This document shows positions 26,467 to 35,866 of a stretch of DNA of 64,000 bases, one piece after another. Positions within the stretch are counted from its first letter, which is position 1. Each line of letters starts with the position of its first letter. The DNA comes from Citrobacter rodentium NBRC 105723 = DSM 16636. GTDB taxonomy: Bacteria > Pseudomonadota > Gammaproteobacteria > Enterobacterales > Enterobacteriaceae. The stretch lies in the NCBI RefSeq assembly GCF_021278985.1, contig NZ_CP082833.1:2356001-2420000 (forward strand), written 5' to 3'. A program made the translations under genes and the position numbers. The notes under the pieces were generated by a model that was not told the origin of the DNA, searched no databases, and saw only the letters and a program-made list of their open reading frames with translations.

Positions 26467-26479
26467 AAGAACCTCGTTT

Positions 26480-26562
26480 GCCTGTTTTGCCGGGCGGTAC
26501 TGCGTTTGCCCGGCCTACAAAACCCGTAGGCCCGGTAAGCGAAGCGCCACCGGGCAAAGGAT
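26480..26562. repeat. REP pair (BIME) between cysI and cysH
   Basis: GCCGGGCGGTACTGCGTTTG followed by CCCGGCCTAC, and the inverted unit GTAGGCCCGGTAAGCGAAGC then GCCACCGGGC, form two opposed REP sequences in the cysI-cysH gap. In operons such REPs often shield upstream mRNA from 3' exonucleases. Confidence 0.85.
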
Positions 26563-26565
26563 GGG

Positions 26566-28278
26566 TTACTCCCAGAAATCCCGCGCCGGGTCGAGCACCG
26601 GGCGAATAATGCCCGCACGCACCGTAAAGTCGCCGAAGCCTTCACCCGCTTCGCGCTCTTTCGCCCAGCGCCCAATCAGTTCATCCAGCGACGCCAGAAT
26701 TTCCGGTTCAGTGATGTTCTCTTTAAACATCCGGGGGATACGCGTCCCGATACGATTACCGCCCAGATGCAGGTTGTAACGCCCCGGCGCCTTACCGACC
26801 AGGCCAACTTCCGCCAGCATGGCGCGGCCGCAGCCGTTCGGACAGCCCGTCACGCGCATCACGATATGCTCATCGCTCACGCCATGTTTTGCCATCAGCG
26901 TATCGATCTTGTCGATAAACGTCGGCAGGAAACGTTCGGCTTCCGCCATCGCCAATGGACAGGTCGGGAACGAGACGCAGGCCATAGAGTTTTCCCGCTG
27001 CGGGGTCACGGCGTTCATCAGGCCGCTCTCCCGGGCGATCTTCTCTATCTTCGCTTTCTCGCTCTCCGGCACGCCAGCAACGATCAGGTTCTGGTTGGCG
27101 GTAATACGGAACTCGCCCTGGTGGATCTTCGCAATCTCCAGCAGACCGGTTTTCAGCGGACGGCCCGGATAATCAAGAATGCGGCCATTCTCAATAAACA
27201 GCGTCAGATGCCATTTATTATCGATACCTTTCACCCAGCCGATGCGATCGCCGCGCCCGGTAAATTCATAAGGCCGAATCGGCTCGAATGTGATCCCCGC
27301 CCTGCGTTCAACTTCCGCCTTAAACGTCTCAATACCGACGCGTTCAAGGGTATATTTGGTTTTGGCGTTTTTGCGGTCGGTGCGGTTGCCCCAGTCGCGC
27401 TGCGTCGTCACCACCGCTTCCGCCACCGCCAGAGTGTGCTCCAGCGGCAGATAGCCAAACTCACTCGCGGTGCGGGCGTAGGTTTTTTTGTTGCCGTGCT
27501 CAATAGACAGACCGCCGCCGACCAGCAGGTTAAAGCCTACCAGCCTGCCGTTTTCCGCTACCGCTACAAAGTTCATATCGTTGGCGTGCAGATCGATGTC
27601 GTTCTGCGGCGGGATCACCACCGTGGTTTTGAACTTGCGCGGCAGATAGGTCTGGCCGAGGATCGGTTCTTCATCCGTCGTCGCCACTTTCTCCTGATCA
27701 AGCCAGATCTCCGCATAGGCGCGGGTGCGCGGCAGCAGATGCTCAGAAATTTTCTTCGCCCATTCGTATGCTTCCGCGTGCAGCTCGGATTCATACGGAT
27801 TCGAGGTGCACAGCACGTTACGGTTCATGTCGTTGGCGGTCGCCAGCGCGTCCAGCCCAACGGAGTGCAGCATCTGGTGTACCGGCTTGACGTTTTTCTT
27901 CAGAATGCCGTGGAACTGGAACGTCTGGCGGTTAGTCAGGCGAATGCTGCCGTAAATCGTGTTTTCACCCGCAAACTTATCAATCGCCTGCCACTGTTGC
28001 GTGGTGATCACCCCGCCCGGCAGACGGCAGCGCAGCAGCATCGCATGACGCGGCTCCAGCTTCTGCTCGGCGCGCTCGGCGCGAATATCGCGGTCATCCT
28101 GCTGATACATGCCGTGAAAACGGATCAGCAGAAAGTTATCGCCTTTAAACCCGCCGGTGAGACCGTCATTCAGATCTTCAGCAATAGTGCCGCGCAGATA
28201 GTTGCTTTCCAGCTTCATGCGCTCGGCGTCGGACAGTTTACCTTCGACCACCAGTGGCCCTGGATGTTTTTCGCTCAT
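26566..28278 (-). CDS. cysI: Sulfite reductase hemoprotein beta-component
   Basis: 570 residues. It reduces sulfite to sulfide with six electrons from CysJ. The siroheme/4Fe-4S cysteines are in SMACVSFPTCPLAMAEAER and VTGCPNGCGRAMLAE. It overlaps cysJ by one base. The large opposite-strand frame at 26767-28281 is a shadow of this high-GC gene. Confidence 0.98.
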   Translation of the reverse strand: MSEKHPGPLVVEGKLSDAERMKLESNYLRGTIAEDLNDGLTGGFKGDNFLLIRFHGMYQQDDRDIRAERAEQKLEPRHAMLLRCRLPGGVITTQQWQAIDKFAGENTIYGSIRLTNRQTFQFHGILKKNVKPVHQMLHSVGLDALATANDMNRNVLCTSNPYESELHAEAYEWAKKISEHLLPRTRAYAEIWLDQEKVATTDEEPILGQTYLPRKFKTTVVIPPQNDIDLHANDMNFVAVAENGRLVGFNLLVGGGLSIEHGNKKTYARTASEFGYLPLEHTLAVAEAVVTTQRDWGNRTDRKNAKTKYTLERVGIETFKAEVERRAGITFEPIRPYEFTGRGDRIGWVKGIDNKWHLTLFIENGRILDYPGRPLKTGLLEIAKIHQGEFRITANQNLIVAGVPESEKAKIEKIARESGLMNAVTPQRENSMACVSFPTCPLAMAEAERFLPTFIDKIDTLMAKHGVSDEHIVMRVTGCPNGCGRAMLAEVGLVGKAPGRYNLHLGGNRIGTRIPRMFKENITEPEILASLDELIGRWAKEREAGEGFGDFTVRAGIIRPVLDPARDFWE

Positions 28279-30077
28279 TAGTAGACATCTCGCTGATAAC
28301 GGCGCTCAACGCGCAGCTCACTTAAAAATTCATCCGCTGCTTCGACTTCCATACCGCCGAATTCAGCAATCACTTCCAGCAGCGCCTGCTCGACGTCTTT
28401 CGCCATGCGATTAGCGTCACCACAGACATAAATGTGCGCGCCGTCGTTGATCCAGCGCCACAGCTCCGCGCCCTGTTCGCGCAGTTTGTCTTGTACGTAA
28501 ATTTTTTCTTTTTGATCGCGTGACCAGGCGAGATCGATACGGGTGAGGACCCCCTCTTTGACATAGCGCTGCCACTCCACCTGATAGAGAAAATCTTCAG
28601 TAAAGTGCGGATTGCCAAAGAACAGCCAGTTTTTCCCCGGCGCTTCATCCGCCGCGCGCTGCTGCATAAAGGCGCGGAACGGCGCGATGCCGGTGCCAGG
28701 ACCAATCATGATCACCGGCGTTTGCGGGTTCTCCGGCAGACGGAAATTATCGTTATGTTCAATAAATACCCGTACTTCGCCGTCCTCTTCGACACGATCG
28801 GCGAGGAAGCTGGAGGCGCCGCCAGCGCGGGCGCGGCCTTCCACTTCGTAACGCACCGCGCCGACGGTGATATGCACTTCGCTGTCCACTTCCGCCTGCG
28901 ACGAGGCGATAGAGTACAGGCGCGGCGTGAGCGGACGCAGCAGGCCGATTAACGCTTCTGCATCCAGCTGTGCCGGCGAGAAACGCAGCATATCAACGAT
29001 GGGCGTCGTCGCCGCGTAGTGCTGCAACTGCGCTTTATCGCCCACCAGCGGCAGCAGCGATTCACTGCGCGTCAGGGTGGCATAATTTTCCACGATATTG
29101 GCAGTGTTGACGGTCAGTTCGAAGTGCAACTGTAGCGCTTCAGACAGCGGTAGCGTTTTCCCGTCAACCGTCACCGGCTCATCGCCTTTCAGCCAGGCCA
29201 GTTCGACAATCTCTTTCACCAGCGCCGGATCGTTCTGATACCAGACGCCCAGCGCATCGCCCGGCTGGTAGCGCAGGCCGGAATCGCCAAGATCGATCTC
29301 AATATGGCGCACGTCTTTTTCAGAATCTCGGCCGGTAATTTTTTGATTTACCGCGAGCGACGCGCTGAGCGGCGCTTCCTTAGTGTACGGACTGGAGTGG
29401 ATTTCGTTGACGGCGCCGGTTGCCGCCGTCTGAACGGAAGGCGCAACCGGTGCGCGCGCTTTCAGCGCCTCAACCACCCGCGCGCGCCACTCTGCGGCGG
29501 CGGCCTGGTATTCGACATCGGCATCGACGCGATCCAGCAGACGTTCGCCGCCCAGCTCCGCCAGCTTGCTGTCGAAATCTTTCCCGGCCTGACAGAAGAA
29601 CTCATACGACGTATCGCCAAGACCGAACACCGCAAAGGCGGTGTTTTCCAGCTTCGGCGCTTTTTTAGAGAACAGGAACTTATGCAACGCGACGGCTTCT
29701 TCCGGCGGCTCCCCTTCCCCCTGCGTGGAGGTTACCACCACCAGCAGCTTCTCACTGGCGATCTGCTTGAATTTATAGTCGCCAGCGTTCACCAGCGTGA
29801 CGCTGAGCTTCGCCGCAAGTAAATCATCGCGCAGCGCTTCCGCCACGCGGCGCGCGTTGCCGGTTTGCGAGGCGGAGATCAGGGTGATGCCCGGCATCTC
29901 CGCCACTGGCGCTGGCGTCGCAGCGGCTACGCCTGGCTGCTGATTCAGCATGCCCCAGAAATAGCCAGAAACCCAGGCAAGCTGCGTGGGCGTGAAGTCG
30001 GTGGTGGCCGCCTGGAGGCGTGCCAGCTGCTCCGGGTTCAGCGGAAGCAAAGCGGAAGGTGGGGCCTGTGTCGTCAT
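28278..30077 (-). CDS. cysJ: Sulfite reductase flavoprotein alpha-component
   Basis: 599 residues. An N-terminal FMN-binding flavodoxin domain (ISASQTGNARRVAEALRDDL), an FAD domain (PRLYSIASSQAEVDSEVHIT) and an NADPH domain (MIGPGTGIAPFRAFMQQRAA, then YVCGDANRMAKDVE) pass electrons to CysI. It is first in cysJIH, with a 300-base upstream region shared with divergent queD. Confidence 0.98.
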   Translation of the reverse strand: MTTQAPPSALLPLNPEQLARLQAATTDFTPTQLAWVSGYFWGMLNQQPGVAAATPAPVAEMPGITLISASQTGNARRVAEALRDDLLAAKLSVTLVNAGDYKFKQIASEKLLVVVTSTQGEGEPPEEAVALHKFLFSKKAPKLENTAFAVFGLGDTSYEFFCQAGKDFDSKLAELGGERLLDRVDADVEYQAAAAEWRARVVEALKARAPVAPSVQTAATGAVNEIHSSPYTKEAPLSASLAVNQKITGRDSEKDVRHIEIDLGDSGLRYQPGDALGVWYQNDPALVKEIVELAWLKGDEPVTVDGKTLPLSEALQLHFELTVNTANIVENYATLTRSESLLPLVGDKAQLQHYAATTPIVDMLRFSPAQLDAEALIGLLRPLTPRLYSIASSQAEVDSEVHITVGAVRYEVEGRARAGGASSFLADRVEEDGEVRVFIEHNDNFRLPENPQTPVIMIGPGTGIAPFRAFMQQRAADEAPGKNWLFFGNPHFTEDFLYQVEWQRYVKEGVLTRIDLAWSRDQKEKIYVQDKLREQGAELWRWINDGAHIYVCGDANRMAKDVEQALLEVIAEFGGMEVEAADEFLSELRVERRYQRDVY

Positions 30078-30377
30078 GCGTCGTTATGTTCCAGTAAGCA
30101 AAGCGGATTTAAGCGGTAAAACCCAAACTGAGGGTAAGGTTAACGGCGGGAATAATAACAACAAAGAAGGCTTGGAAATATCAAATAACTAAATGGACTA
30201 ACCTGTTTTAGCTATAGTTCATAACGACAAAAACGATTAAATAACCAACTGAAATATATAATATTATTTTCCATTTATCGTATCAATGACATAATGGGCG
30301 GCGTTGAGCCGTTTTAGGTAATGATAAAAATTGTACTTTCCTGTACCCTACGGCGGTTTTTGCCTGACTGAGAATTT
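30078..30377. promoter_or_regulatory. cysJ-queD divergent promoter region
   Basis: 300 non-coding bases, AT-rich between 30150 and 30290. The CysB-activated cysJ promoter is expected here. Plausible site sequence lies around TAACTAAATGGACTAACCTG (30187-30206), but CysB boxes are too loose to define by eye. No ORF or obvious RNA structure is seen. Confidence 0.5.
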
Positions 30378-30743
30378 ATGATGACCACCACCCTGTTTAA
30401 AGATTTCACCTTCGAAGCCGCCCACCGCCTGCCTCACGTTCCGGAAGGACATAAATGTGGCCGCCTGCACGGACACTCTTTTATGGTGCGCCTTGAGATC
30501 ACCGGTGAAGTTGATCCGCACACGGGCTGGATTATTGATTTCGCGGAGCTGAAGGCGGCGTTTAAGCCAACATACGATCGCCTGGATCACCATTATCTGA
30601 ACGAGATCCCCGGCCTGTCTAATCCCACCAGCGAAGTGCTGGCGAAGTGGATTTGGGACGAAGTCAAACCGACCATGCCTTTGCTGAGCGCGGTGATGGT
30701 GAAAGAGACGTGTACGGCGGGCTGCGTCTATCGCGGCGAATAA
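30378..30743 (+). CDS. queD: 6-carboxy-5,6,7,8-tetrahydropterin synthase
   Basis: 121 residues. It converts dihydroneopterin triphosphate to 6-carboxytetrahydropterin in the queuosine/7-deazaguanine pathway. Zinc ligands are the histidines in FEAAHRLPHV and GRLHGHSFMV; a catalytic cysteine is in HKCGRL. ATG 30378 is preferred over the ATG at 30381 only by family length. The next pathway gene, queE, is 5 kb away beyond an inserted block. Confidence 0.96.
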   Translation: MMTTTLFKDFTFEAAHRLPHVPEGHKCGRLHGHSFMVRLEITGEVDPHTGWIIDFAELKAAFKPTYDRLDHHYLNEIPGLSNPTSEVLAKWIWDEVKPTMPLLSAVMVKETCTAGCVYRGE

Positions 30744-30749
30744 ACGAAG

Positions 30750-33080
30750 CTACTCGTCTTCGCTGGCGGTAAGCGGCGTAAGCTCATACAGTACCAGCGC
30801 GTTGCTCTCAAGCGATTCCGTTATCTGCCACCCCTCCTGAAGTCGTTCATCGCGCACCGTAAGCGTTGGACGCGCTTTATGCCTCAGCCAGCGCCACACC
30901 TCTTCATCGGGGCCGCTTTCGCTGCGAAAGCCTTCCATTAGCGGGAACAGCGCCCCGTTGTGGCGATCGTACAGATGGCTTTTGATGCGCCACCGACCGC
31001 TGATACCCTGCAGATGGACGCGATACTGCTGGCGAAAACGCTGGATAAACGCCTGTTCACTCGACAGCAACGGGTTATATACCACCGTATTGCTTAGCAG
31101 CAGCTGATACCCGTTTTGCTGGCGTAACAGCAGTAGATGTTTATCATTCACCAGCACTTCGCCGCGCAGCCGTCTCCATAGCCACAGCACCCAGTAGATA
31201 GGCCTGGGCAGGCCGTGGTTATACTGCAGCGCCAGGCTCGAGGTATCGATCGTTTTGTTCGACCGGGCTTCGCCCTGCAGGCCAGAATTAAGCCAGAATC
31301 CGGCAAGCCAGACCTGACCAGACAGCCCGAGCAGATTCTGCATTAACAGCGCCGCGCGAAAAAACCAGCCGTTCGTCGCCCGGGTGTTCCCCGTCAGGGT
31401 ATTCCAGGCGAGTAGCCACATGGGCAGCGAGAGCTGCCGCTGGCGAAGCTGCGCCAGGATCTGGCGGGTCCTCTGCACCGGGTAATTTTCTGATGATGAC
31501 AGATGCGCCGGATCGAGCTGTGTCGGATCGAGTAGCTCGTTAGCATCAGCCGGACAGGCGAGGAAGTCGGCCTGCTGGAGAATGGATGAACTGAGAAACG
31601 CCTCATCACCGTGCGCAAACTCATCGGGCGAAAAGCGATACCAGACGCCAAACCGCGCCCGTGGCAGCCAGGTGCGCAACAATGCGCGCTGGGTCTGCCA
31701 GGCCTGCTCGCGCGCCTCATCGCTGGCCTGCGGCGACCAGTGCAAAACAAATTGCCAGCCCGCGGTAACCTGCGCAGAAAAATGGTTCACCGACTGGCGT
31801 AAAAAACGCGCCAGCAGATCGCAACGGGTGGTTAAGCCGGTGTGCAGAAGCACCGTCCAGCCCTTCTGCGCAAGCCAGGTAAAAAGCTGATGCAGGTTAT
31901 ACCAGCAGGCATAGCCCGCCATCAAAGGATCGTCCCATCCGCTGGCGAACAGGCGGCTGCTGAGGAACGGTTCAGCAATATCTATACCGTAAAGAGGGAT
32001 CTGTTCATGGAGCCTGTCGAGCTCACGGCGGACATCTTCCCGCAATAAATCGTCAAGTTCGCGCAGGGTGATAATAACGCGGGTGTGACGCAGCGCAGGG
32101 GCGTGCGCGTTGATGCTTTGTAAATCAATAACCCGTTCCTGCAGCGAATGCATCGTTAACGGCGATGGCTCCCAACCGCGCGGCTCAGGCTCGTTCAGCA
32201 GCCTGAACAACTTATCCGCCGCAACGGGGTAACGCTGCGGCGGCGCATCCAGCCGGGTACGAGGAGCATCGGCGACAGGCCGCTTTTGCTGGCGAAACTC
32301 CCGCGGCGTCATCTGGTGGTGGCGACGAAACAGATCGCTCATCATGCGGGTGCTGGCAAACCCGTGTTCAAGCGCGATCTGGTGCAGCGAACGGTTGGTC
32401 AGACGCAGGGCGTCAGCCGCCTTTTCCAGTCGCAGCGTATTGATATACTGCATAAAACTGATGCCCACCTCTTTACGAAAGAGACGGGAGAGCCAGGCTT
32501 CAGAGACAAATTCCGCCTGGGCGATCTCGGCAAGGGAAATGCGCCGGGTGTAACCAGCGTGGATCCGCTCCACCACCCGGGCGATGCGCTTACTCCAGCC
32601 AGGGCTGCTTTGCCGGTAATCGGGCCGGGCAGGATAGTGAAACCGACTCGTCAGAAGCAACAGAATTTCGCTCAGCCAGCGGTTGGCTTCCAGCCGGTAG
32701 CGCTGCCTGTCGTTAATCAGCGTCGCCACCAGTAGCTGTCGCAGCAGACGACGCAGCTCGTCGCACTGCGGCCAGACGCCGTCTGCTTCAGCCGGAACAC
32801 GATAGTCGTGGGCAAAAAAGGTTTCGCAGAGTTGCAGCAGCCAGCGTCCGGAAAGCACCACCCGCAGCGTGGCATTGGCTGTCTCGCTGGTGATCTGCCA
32901 GCTCCGGTGGCGGTTCACGATCGCCAGGTTATTTGCCGCCAGCGTTTCGCGTCCCTCATCGGTGATCAGTTCAGCGCGGCCTTCCAGAATCCACAACAGC
33001 GTCAGCGCATCGCTCTCCTCCTGCTGAAGCTGGCGGATGTCCTCTACCGTCACCTGAAATTCGCTGCCGCGTTGCTCCAC
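30750..33080 (-). CDS. AraC-family regulator with C-terminal glycoside-hydrolase-like domain
   Basis: 776 residues, far longer than usual AraC proteins. The N-terminal cupin-like sensory part covers about 1-150. The double helix-turn-helix spans about 175-265 (RISLAEIAQAEFVSEAWLSR and SLHQIALEHGFASTRMMSDL). The remaining 500 residues resemble the GH39-like barrel fused to some AraC regulators (ITLRELDDLLREDVRRELDR, then FLSSRLFASGWDDPL). The barrel may act as a ligand sensor rather than an enzyme. It is divergent from the amidohydrolase/MFS pair and probably controls it. The inducer is unknown. Confidence 0.8.
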   Translation of the reverse strand: MEQRGSEFQVTVEDIRQLQQEESDALTLLWILEGRAELITDEGRETLAANNLAIVNRHRSWQITSETANATLRVVLSGRWLLQLCETFFAHDYRVPAEADGVWPQCDELRRLLRQLLVATLINDRQRYRLEANRWLSEILLLLTSRFHYPARPDYRQSSPGWSKRIARVVERIHAGYTRRISLAEIAQAEFVSEAWLSRLFRKEVGISFMQYINTLRLEKAADALRLTNRSLHQIALEHGFASTRMMSDLFRRHHQMTPREFRQQKRPVADAPRTRLDAPPQRYPVAADKLFRLLNEPEPRGWEPSPLTMHSLQERVIDLQSINAHAPALRHTRVIITLRELDDLLREDVRRELDRLHEQIPLYGIDIAEPFLSSRLFASGWDDPLMAGYACWYNLHQLFTWLAQKGWTVLLHTGLTTRCDLLARFLRQSVNHFSAQVTAGWQFVLHWSPQASDEAREQAWQTQRALLRTWLPRARFGVWYRFSPDEFAHGDEAFLSSSILQQADFLACPADANELLDPTQLDPAHLSSSENYPVQRTRQILAQLRQRQLSLPMWLLAWNTLTGNTRATNGWFFRAALLMQNLLGLSGQVWLAGFWLNSGLQGEARSNKTIDTSSLALQYNHGLPRPIYWVLWLWRRLRGEVLVNDKHLLLLRQQNGYQLLLSNTVVYNPLLSSEQAFIQRFRQQYRVHLQGISGRWRIKSHLYDRHNGALFPLMEGFRSESGPDEEVWRWLRHKARPTLTVRDERLQEGWQITESLESNALVLYELTPLTASEDE

Positions 33081-33246
33081 ACGTCCCCCGAAGACAAATA
33101 ATAACCGCTCTTTTTTGTCATAACCGAATTGTATGGAAAATAATCAGAAAAAATACGTCGCTTCACAACAAAAAAGCGCAATTTCTGGATGCGCGCCCAT
33201 CATAAACTCGACATTAACATCGTCAGGCAAAAAAAGGATAACAAAA

Positions 33247-34416
33247 ATGACACATCCGATTGTTGAAGCGCTCCGGCACACCGAAGCCCGGTTCATTGAG
33301 CTACGCCGTCATTTTCATCAGCATCCGGAAACAGGATTTGAGGAGCAGCAGACCAGCGAACACGTCGCTCGTTTACTTCGCGAATGGGGTTATGAAGTAC
33401 ATCAGGGGCTGGCGAAAACCGGCGTGGTCGGCACATTAAAGGTCGGTAATGGCAGTAAACGCCTCGGTCTGCGCGCCGATATGGATGCCCTGCCGATGCA
33501 GGAGAACAGCGGTAAAGCGTGGAGCAGTACCGTCGAGGGGAAATTCCACGGCTGCGGCCATGACGGTCATACCACCACGCTACTGTACGCAGCGGAGTAC
33601 CTTGCCCGTACCCGCAACTTTAACGGCACGCTGCACCTGATTTTTCAGCCGGCGGAAGAGTTACTGTACGGCGGACGGGTCATGTTAGAAGACGGTCTGT
33701 TCGACACCTTCCCCTGCGACCATATTTTCGGCCTGCACAATATGCCAAAGCAGAAGCTCGGGGTTATCGGTTTGCGCGACGGCGCCATGATGGCCTCCTC
33801 CGACACGATTCATATTGAAGTGAAGGGAGTTGGTGGCCACGGCGCGGTGCCAGAGCATACCGTTGATGCCACGCTGGTGGCGTGCCATATCGTCCTGGCC
33901 TTACAGTCCATCGTGTCACGCAATATCACGCCGTTTGAACCCGCCGTGGTCACAGTAGGTAGTATTCAGGCAGGCCATGCGCCCAACATCATCAATGATA
34001 ATGTGTTGATGAAGCTGACCGTCCGCACGCTCAATGAAAAAGTGCGCCAGACCGTACTGCAGCGCATCCACGATATTGCTACCGCCCAGGCGGAAAGCTT
34101 TAACGCCACTGCCACCCTGCGCCATGTCAACGGCAGTCCGGTGCTGTTTAACAGTCCGGCGGCTAACGATATGGTGCGCAGTGTGGCAACCGATCTCTTT
34201 GGAGCGGAGTCTGTCGCCTCTATCGACGCCTTTATGGGCAGCGAAGACTTTGCGTTCATGCTCGAGAAAAACCCTGACGGCTGTTATTTCACTATTGGCG
34301 CTGGCGACGAAGCGGACCGCTGTATGGTGCATAACCCCGGCTATGACTTTAACGACAAGATCCTGATCACCGGCGCAGCGCTGTGGAGCGCTCTGACCGA
34401 ACATTATCTGCGTTGA
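33247..34416 (+). CDS. M20D-family amidohydrolase (hippurate hydrolase-like)
   Basis: 389 residues from MTHPIVEALRHTEARFIELR. ATG 33247 is preferred because AAGGATAA precedes it; an in-frame ATG at 33133 lies in the AT-rich promoter zone. Di-metal and catalytic motifs are RADMDALPMQE, HGCGHDGHTT, QPAEELLYGG and GSEDFAFML. The family removes acyl groups from amino acids (hippurate, N-acetyl amino acids, aminobenzoyl-glutamate). The natural substrate is not evident. It precedes an MFS transporter by 26 bases, suggesting uptake or export of substrate or product. Confidence 0.85.
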   Translation: MTHPIVEALRHTEARFIELRRHFHQHPETGFEEQQTSEHVARLLREWGYEVHQGLAKTGVVGTLKVGNGSKRLGLRADMDALPMQENSGKAWSSTVEGKFHGCGHDGHTTTLLYAAEYLARTRNFNGTLHLIFQPAEELLYGGRVMLEDGLFDTFPCDHIFGLHNMPKQKLGVIGLRDGAMMASSDTIHIEVKGVGGHGAVPEHTVDATLVACHIVLALQSIVSRNITPFEPAVVTVGSIQAGHAPNIINDNVLMKLTVRTLNEKVRQTVLQRIHDIATAQAESFNATATLRHVNGSPVLFNSPAANDMVRSVATDLFGAESVASIDAFMGSEDFAFMLEKNPDGCYFTIGAGDEADRCMVHNPGYDFNDKILITGAALWSALTEHYLR

Positions 34417-34442
34417 TCCCCGCATAACCGGAGGGCTGCAAA

Positions 34443-35831
34443 ATGAGTACCGTTCCCCTGACTGGCACCCGGACCTATGCCGGTAACGATCGCCTGCTGG
34501 CAGGCATTGTATTAAGCGTACTGACGTTCTGGCTGTTCGCCCAGTCGGTCATTAATGTCGTACCGGCAATGAAAAGTAGCCTCGATATCTCTCTTGAAAC
34601 CCTCACTCTGGCGGTAAGCCTCAGCGCATTATTTAGCGGCTGTTTTGTCGTCGCCAGCGGCGGCCTGGCCGATAAGTTTGGCCGCGTTCGCCTGACGTTA
34701 ATCGGCCTGCTGCTCAGCGTGACCGGCAGCGCCCTGCTGATGCTGGCGCAGGGTCCGGCGCTGTTTCTGGCTGGCCGGGCCATTCAGGGGCTGTCGGCGG
34801 CGTGTATTATGCCCGCCACGCTGGCGCTGATTAAAACCTGGTATGAAGGTAAAGCGCGCCAGCGCGCGATTAGCTTCTGGGTGATTGGATCGTGGGGCGG
34901 CAGCGGCTTAAGTTCGTTTGTCGGCGGAGCGATTGCCACCAGCCTTGGCTGGCGCTGGATTTTCGCCTTCTCCATCCTGGTGGCGCTGGTGGCGTTTATA
35001 CTCATCCGCAACACCCCGGAAAGCCGTAGCGCAGAGGCGCAGCAGCATAAACTTGATGTCACCGGCCTGGTGAGTTTTGTCACCATGCTGGTGATGCTCA
35101 ATCTGTTTATCAGTAAGGGGCACGGCTGGGGATGGAACAGCGGTCTGTCGCTGTCGGTGCTGGGACTGGCGGCGCTGGCGGCGATCGGCTTTATCGCAAC
35201 AGGCCTGCGTAAGGGCGACGCGGCGCTTATTGATTTCGCGCTGTTTAAAAACCGGGCCTACAGCGCGGCGGTACTCTCCAATTTTATGCTGAATGGCTGT
35301 ATAGGCACGATGATGATTGCCAGTATCTGGCTGCAACAGGGCCATCATCTCTCTCCGCTGCAAACCGGTATGATGACGCTGGGCTATCTGGTTACCGTTC
35401 TTTCCATGATCAGGGTCGGCGAGAAGCTGTTGCAGCGTTACGGCGCACGCCTGCCGATGTTGACCGGACCGGTACTGACCGCCATCGGCATTACCTTTAT
35501 CTCCTGTACGTTCCTGAGTAAAGAGGTCTATATCGTGACGGTCTTTTTCAGCAACGTACTGTTTGGGCTGGGGCTGGGCTGCTACGCGACGCCTTCGACG
35601 GATACTGCGGTAATGAATAGCCCGGAAAGTAAGGTAGGCGTGGCGTCGGGCATTTACAAGATGGGCAGCTCACTCGGCGGAGCGATGGGCATTGCCGTCA
35701 CGGCGTCGCTGTACGCGCTGCTTCTGCCGCTGGGAATGGCCAGTGCGGCGCAGTATGCGCTGCTGTTTAATAGCGCCATCTGCCTCAGCTCCGCGCTGGT
35801 CAGTTGGGCGTTGTTGCCGGGAAACCGTTAA
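34443..35831 (+). CDS. MFS transporter, DHA2 (14-TMS) type
   Basis: 462 residues, very hydrophobic, consistent with 14 membrane spans. The motif A-like GGLADKFGRVRLTLIG follows TM2 and the motif C-like segment is around WVIGSWGGSGLSSFVGGAIA. It belongs to the EmrB/QacA-like drug:H+ antiporter class. It is co-directional with the amidohydrolase and probably in one operon under the divergent AraC-GH39 regulator. A role in exporting or importing an acyl-amino compound is inference. Confidence 0.85.
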   Translation: MSTVPLTGTRTYAGNDRLLAGIVLSVLTFWLFAQSVINVVPAMKSSLDISLETLTLAVSLSALFSGCFVVASGGLADKFGRVRLTLIGLLLSVTGSALLMLAQGPALFLAGRAIQGLSAACIMPATLALIKTWYEGKARQRAISFWVIGSWGGSGLSSFVGGAIATSLGWRWIFAFSILVALVAFILIRNTPESRSAEAQQHKLDVTGLVSFVTMLVMLNLFISKGHGWGWNSGLSLSVLGLAALAAIGFIATGLRKGDAALIDFALFKNRAYSAAVLSNFMLNGCIGTMMIASIWLQQGHHLSPLQTGMMTLGYLVTVLSMIRVGEKLLQRYGARLPMLTGPVLTAIGITFISCTFLSKEVYIVTVFFSNVLFGLGLGCYATPSTDTAVMNSPESKVGVASGIYKMGSSLGGAMGIAVTASLYALLLPLGMASAAQYALLFNSAICLSSALVSWALLPGNR

Positions 35832-35832
35832 A

Positions 35833-35861
35833 CAAAAAGGCCCCGGATAAAAGGGGCCATG
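35833..35861. terminator. Terminator between MFS gene and queE
   Basis: AAAAAGGCCCC GGATAAAA GGGGCC lies between convergent genes. The A-run on the left gives a T-run for the minus-strand transcript of queE; rightward termination would rely on the stem. Confidence 0.8.
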
Positions 35862-35866
35862 CGCGA

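Noticed and set aside
26767..28281. 504-codon ORF opposite cysI, and similar ones opposite gudX (52379-53779), gudP (53710-54879) and gudD (50943-52055)
   Set aside because: All are antisense to clearly conserved genes and have no recognisable family or ribosome site.
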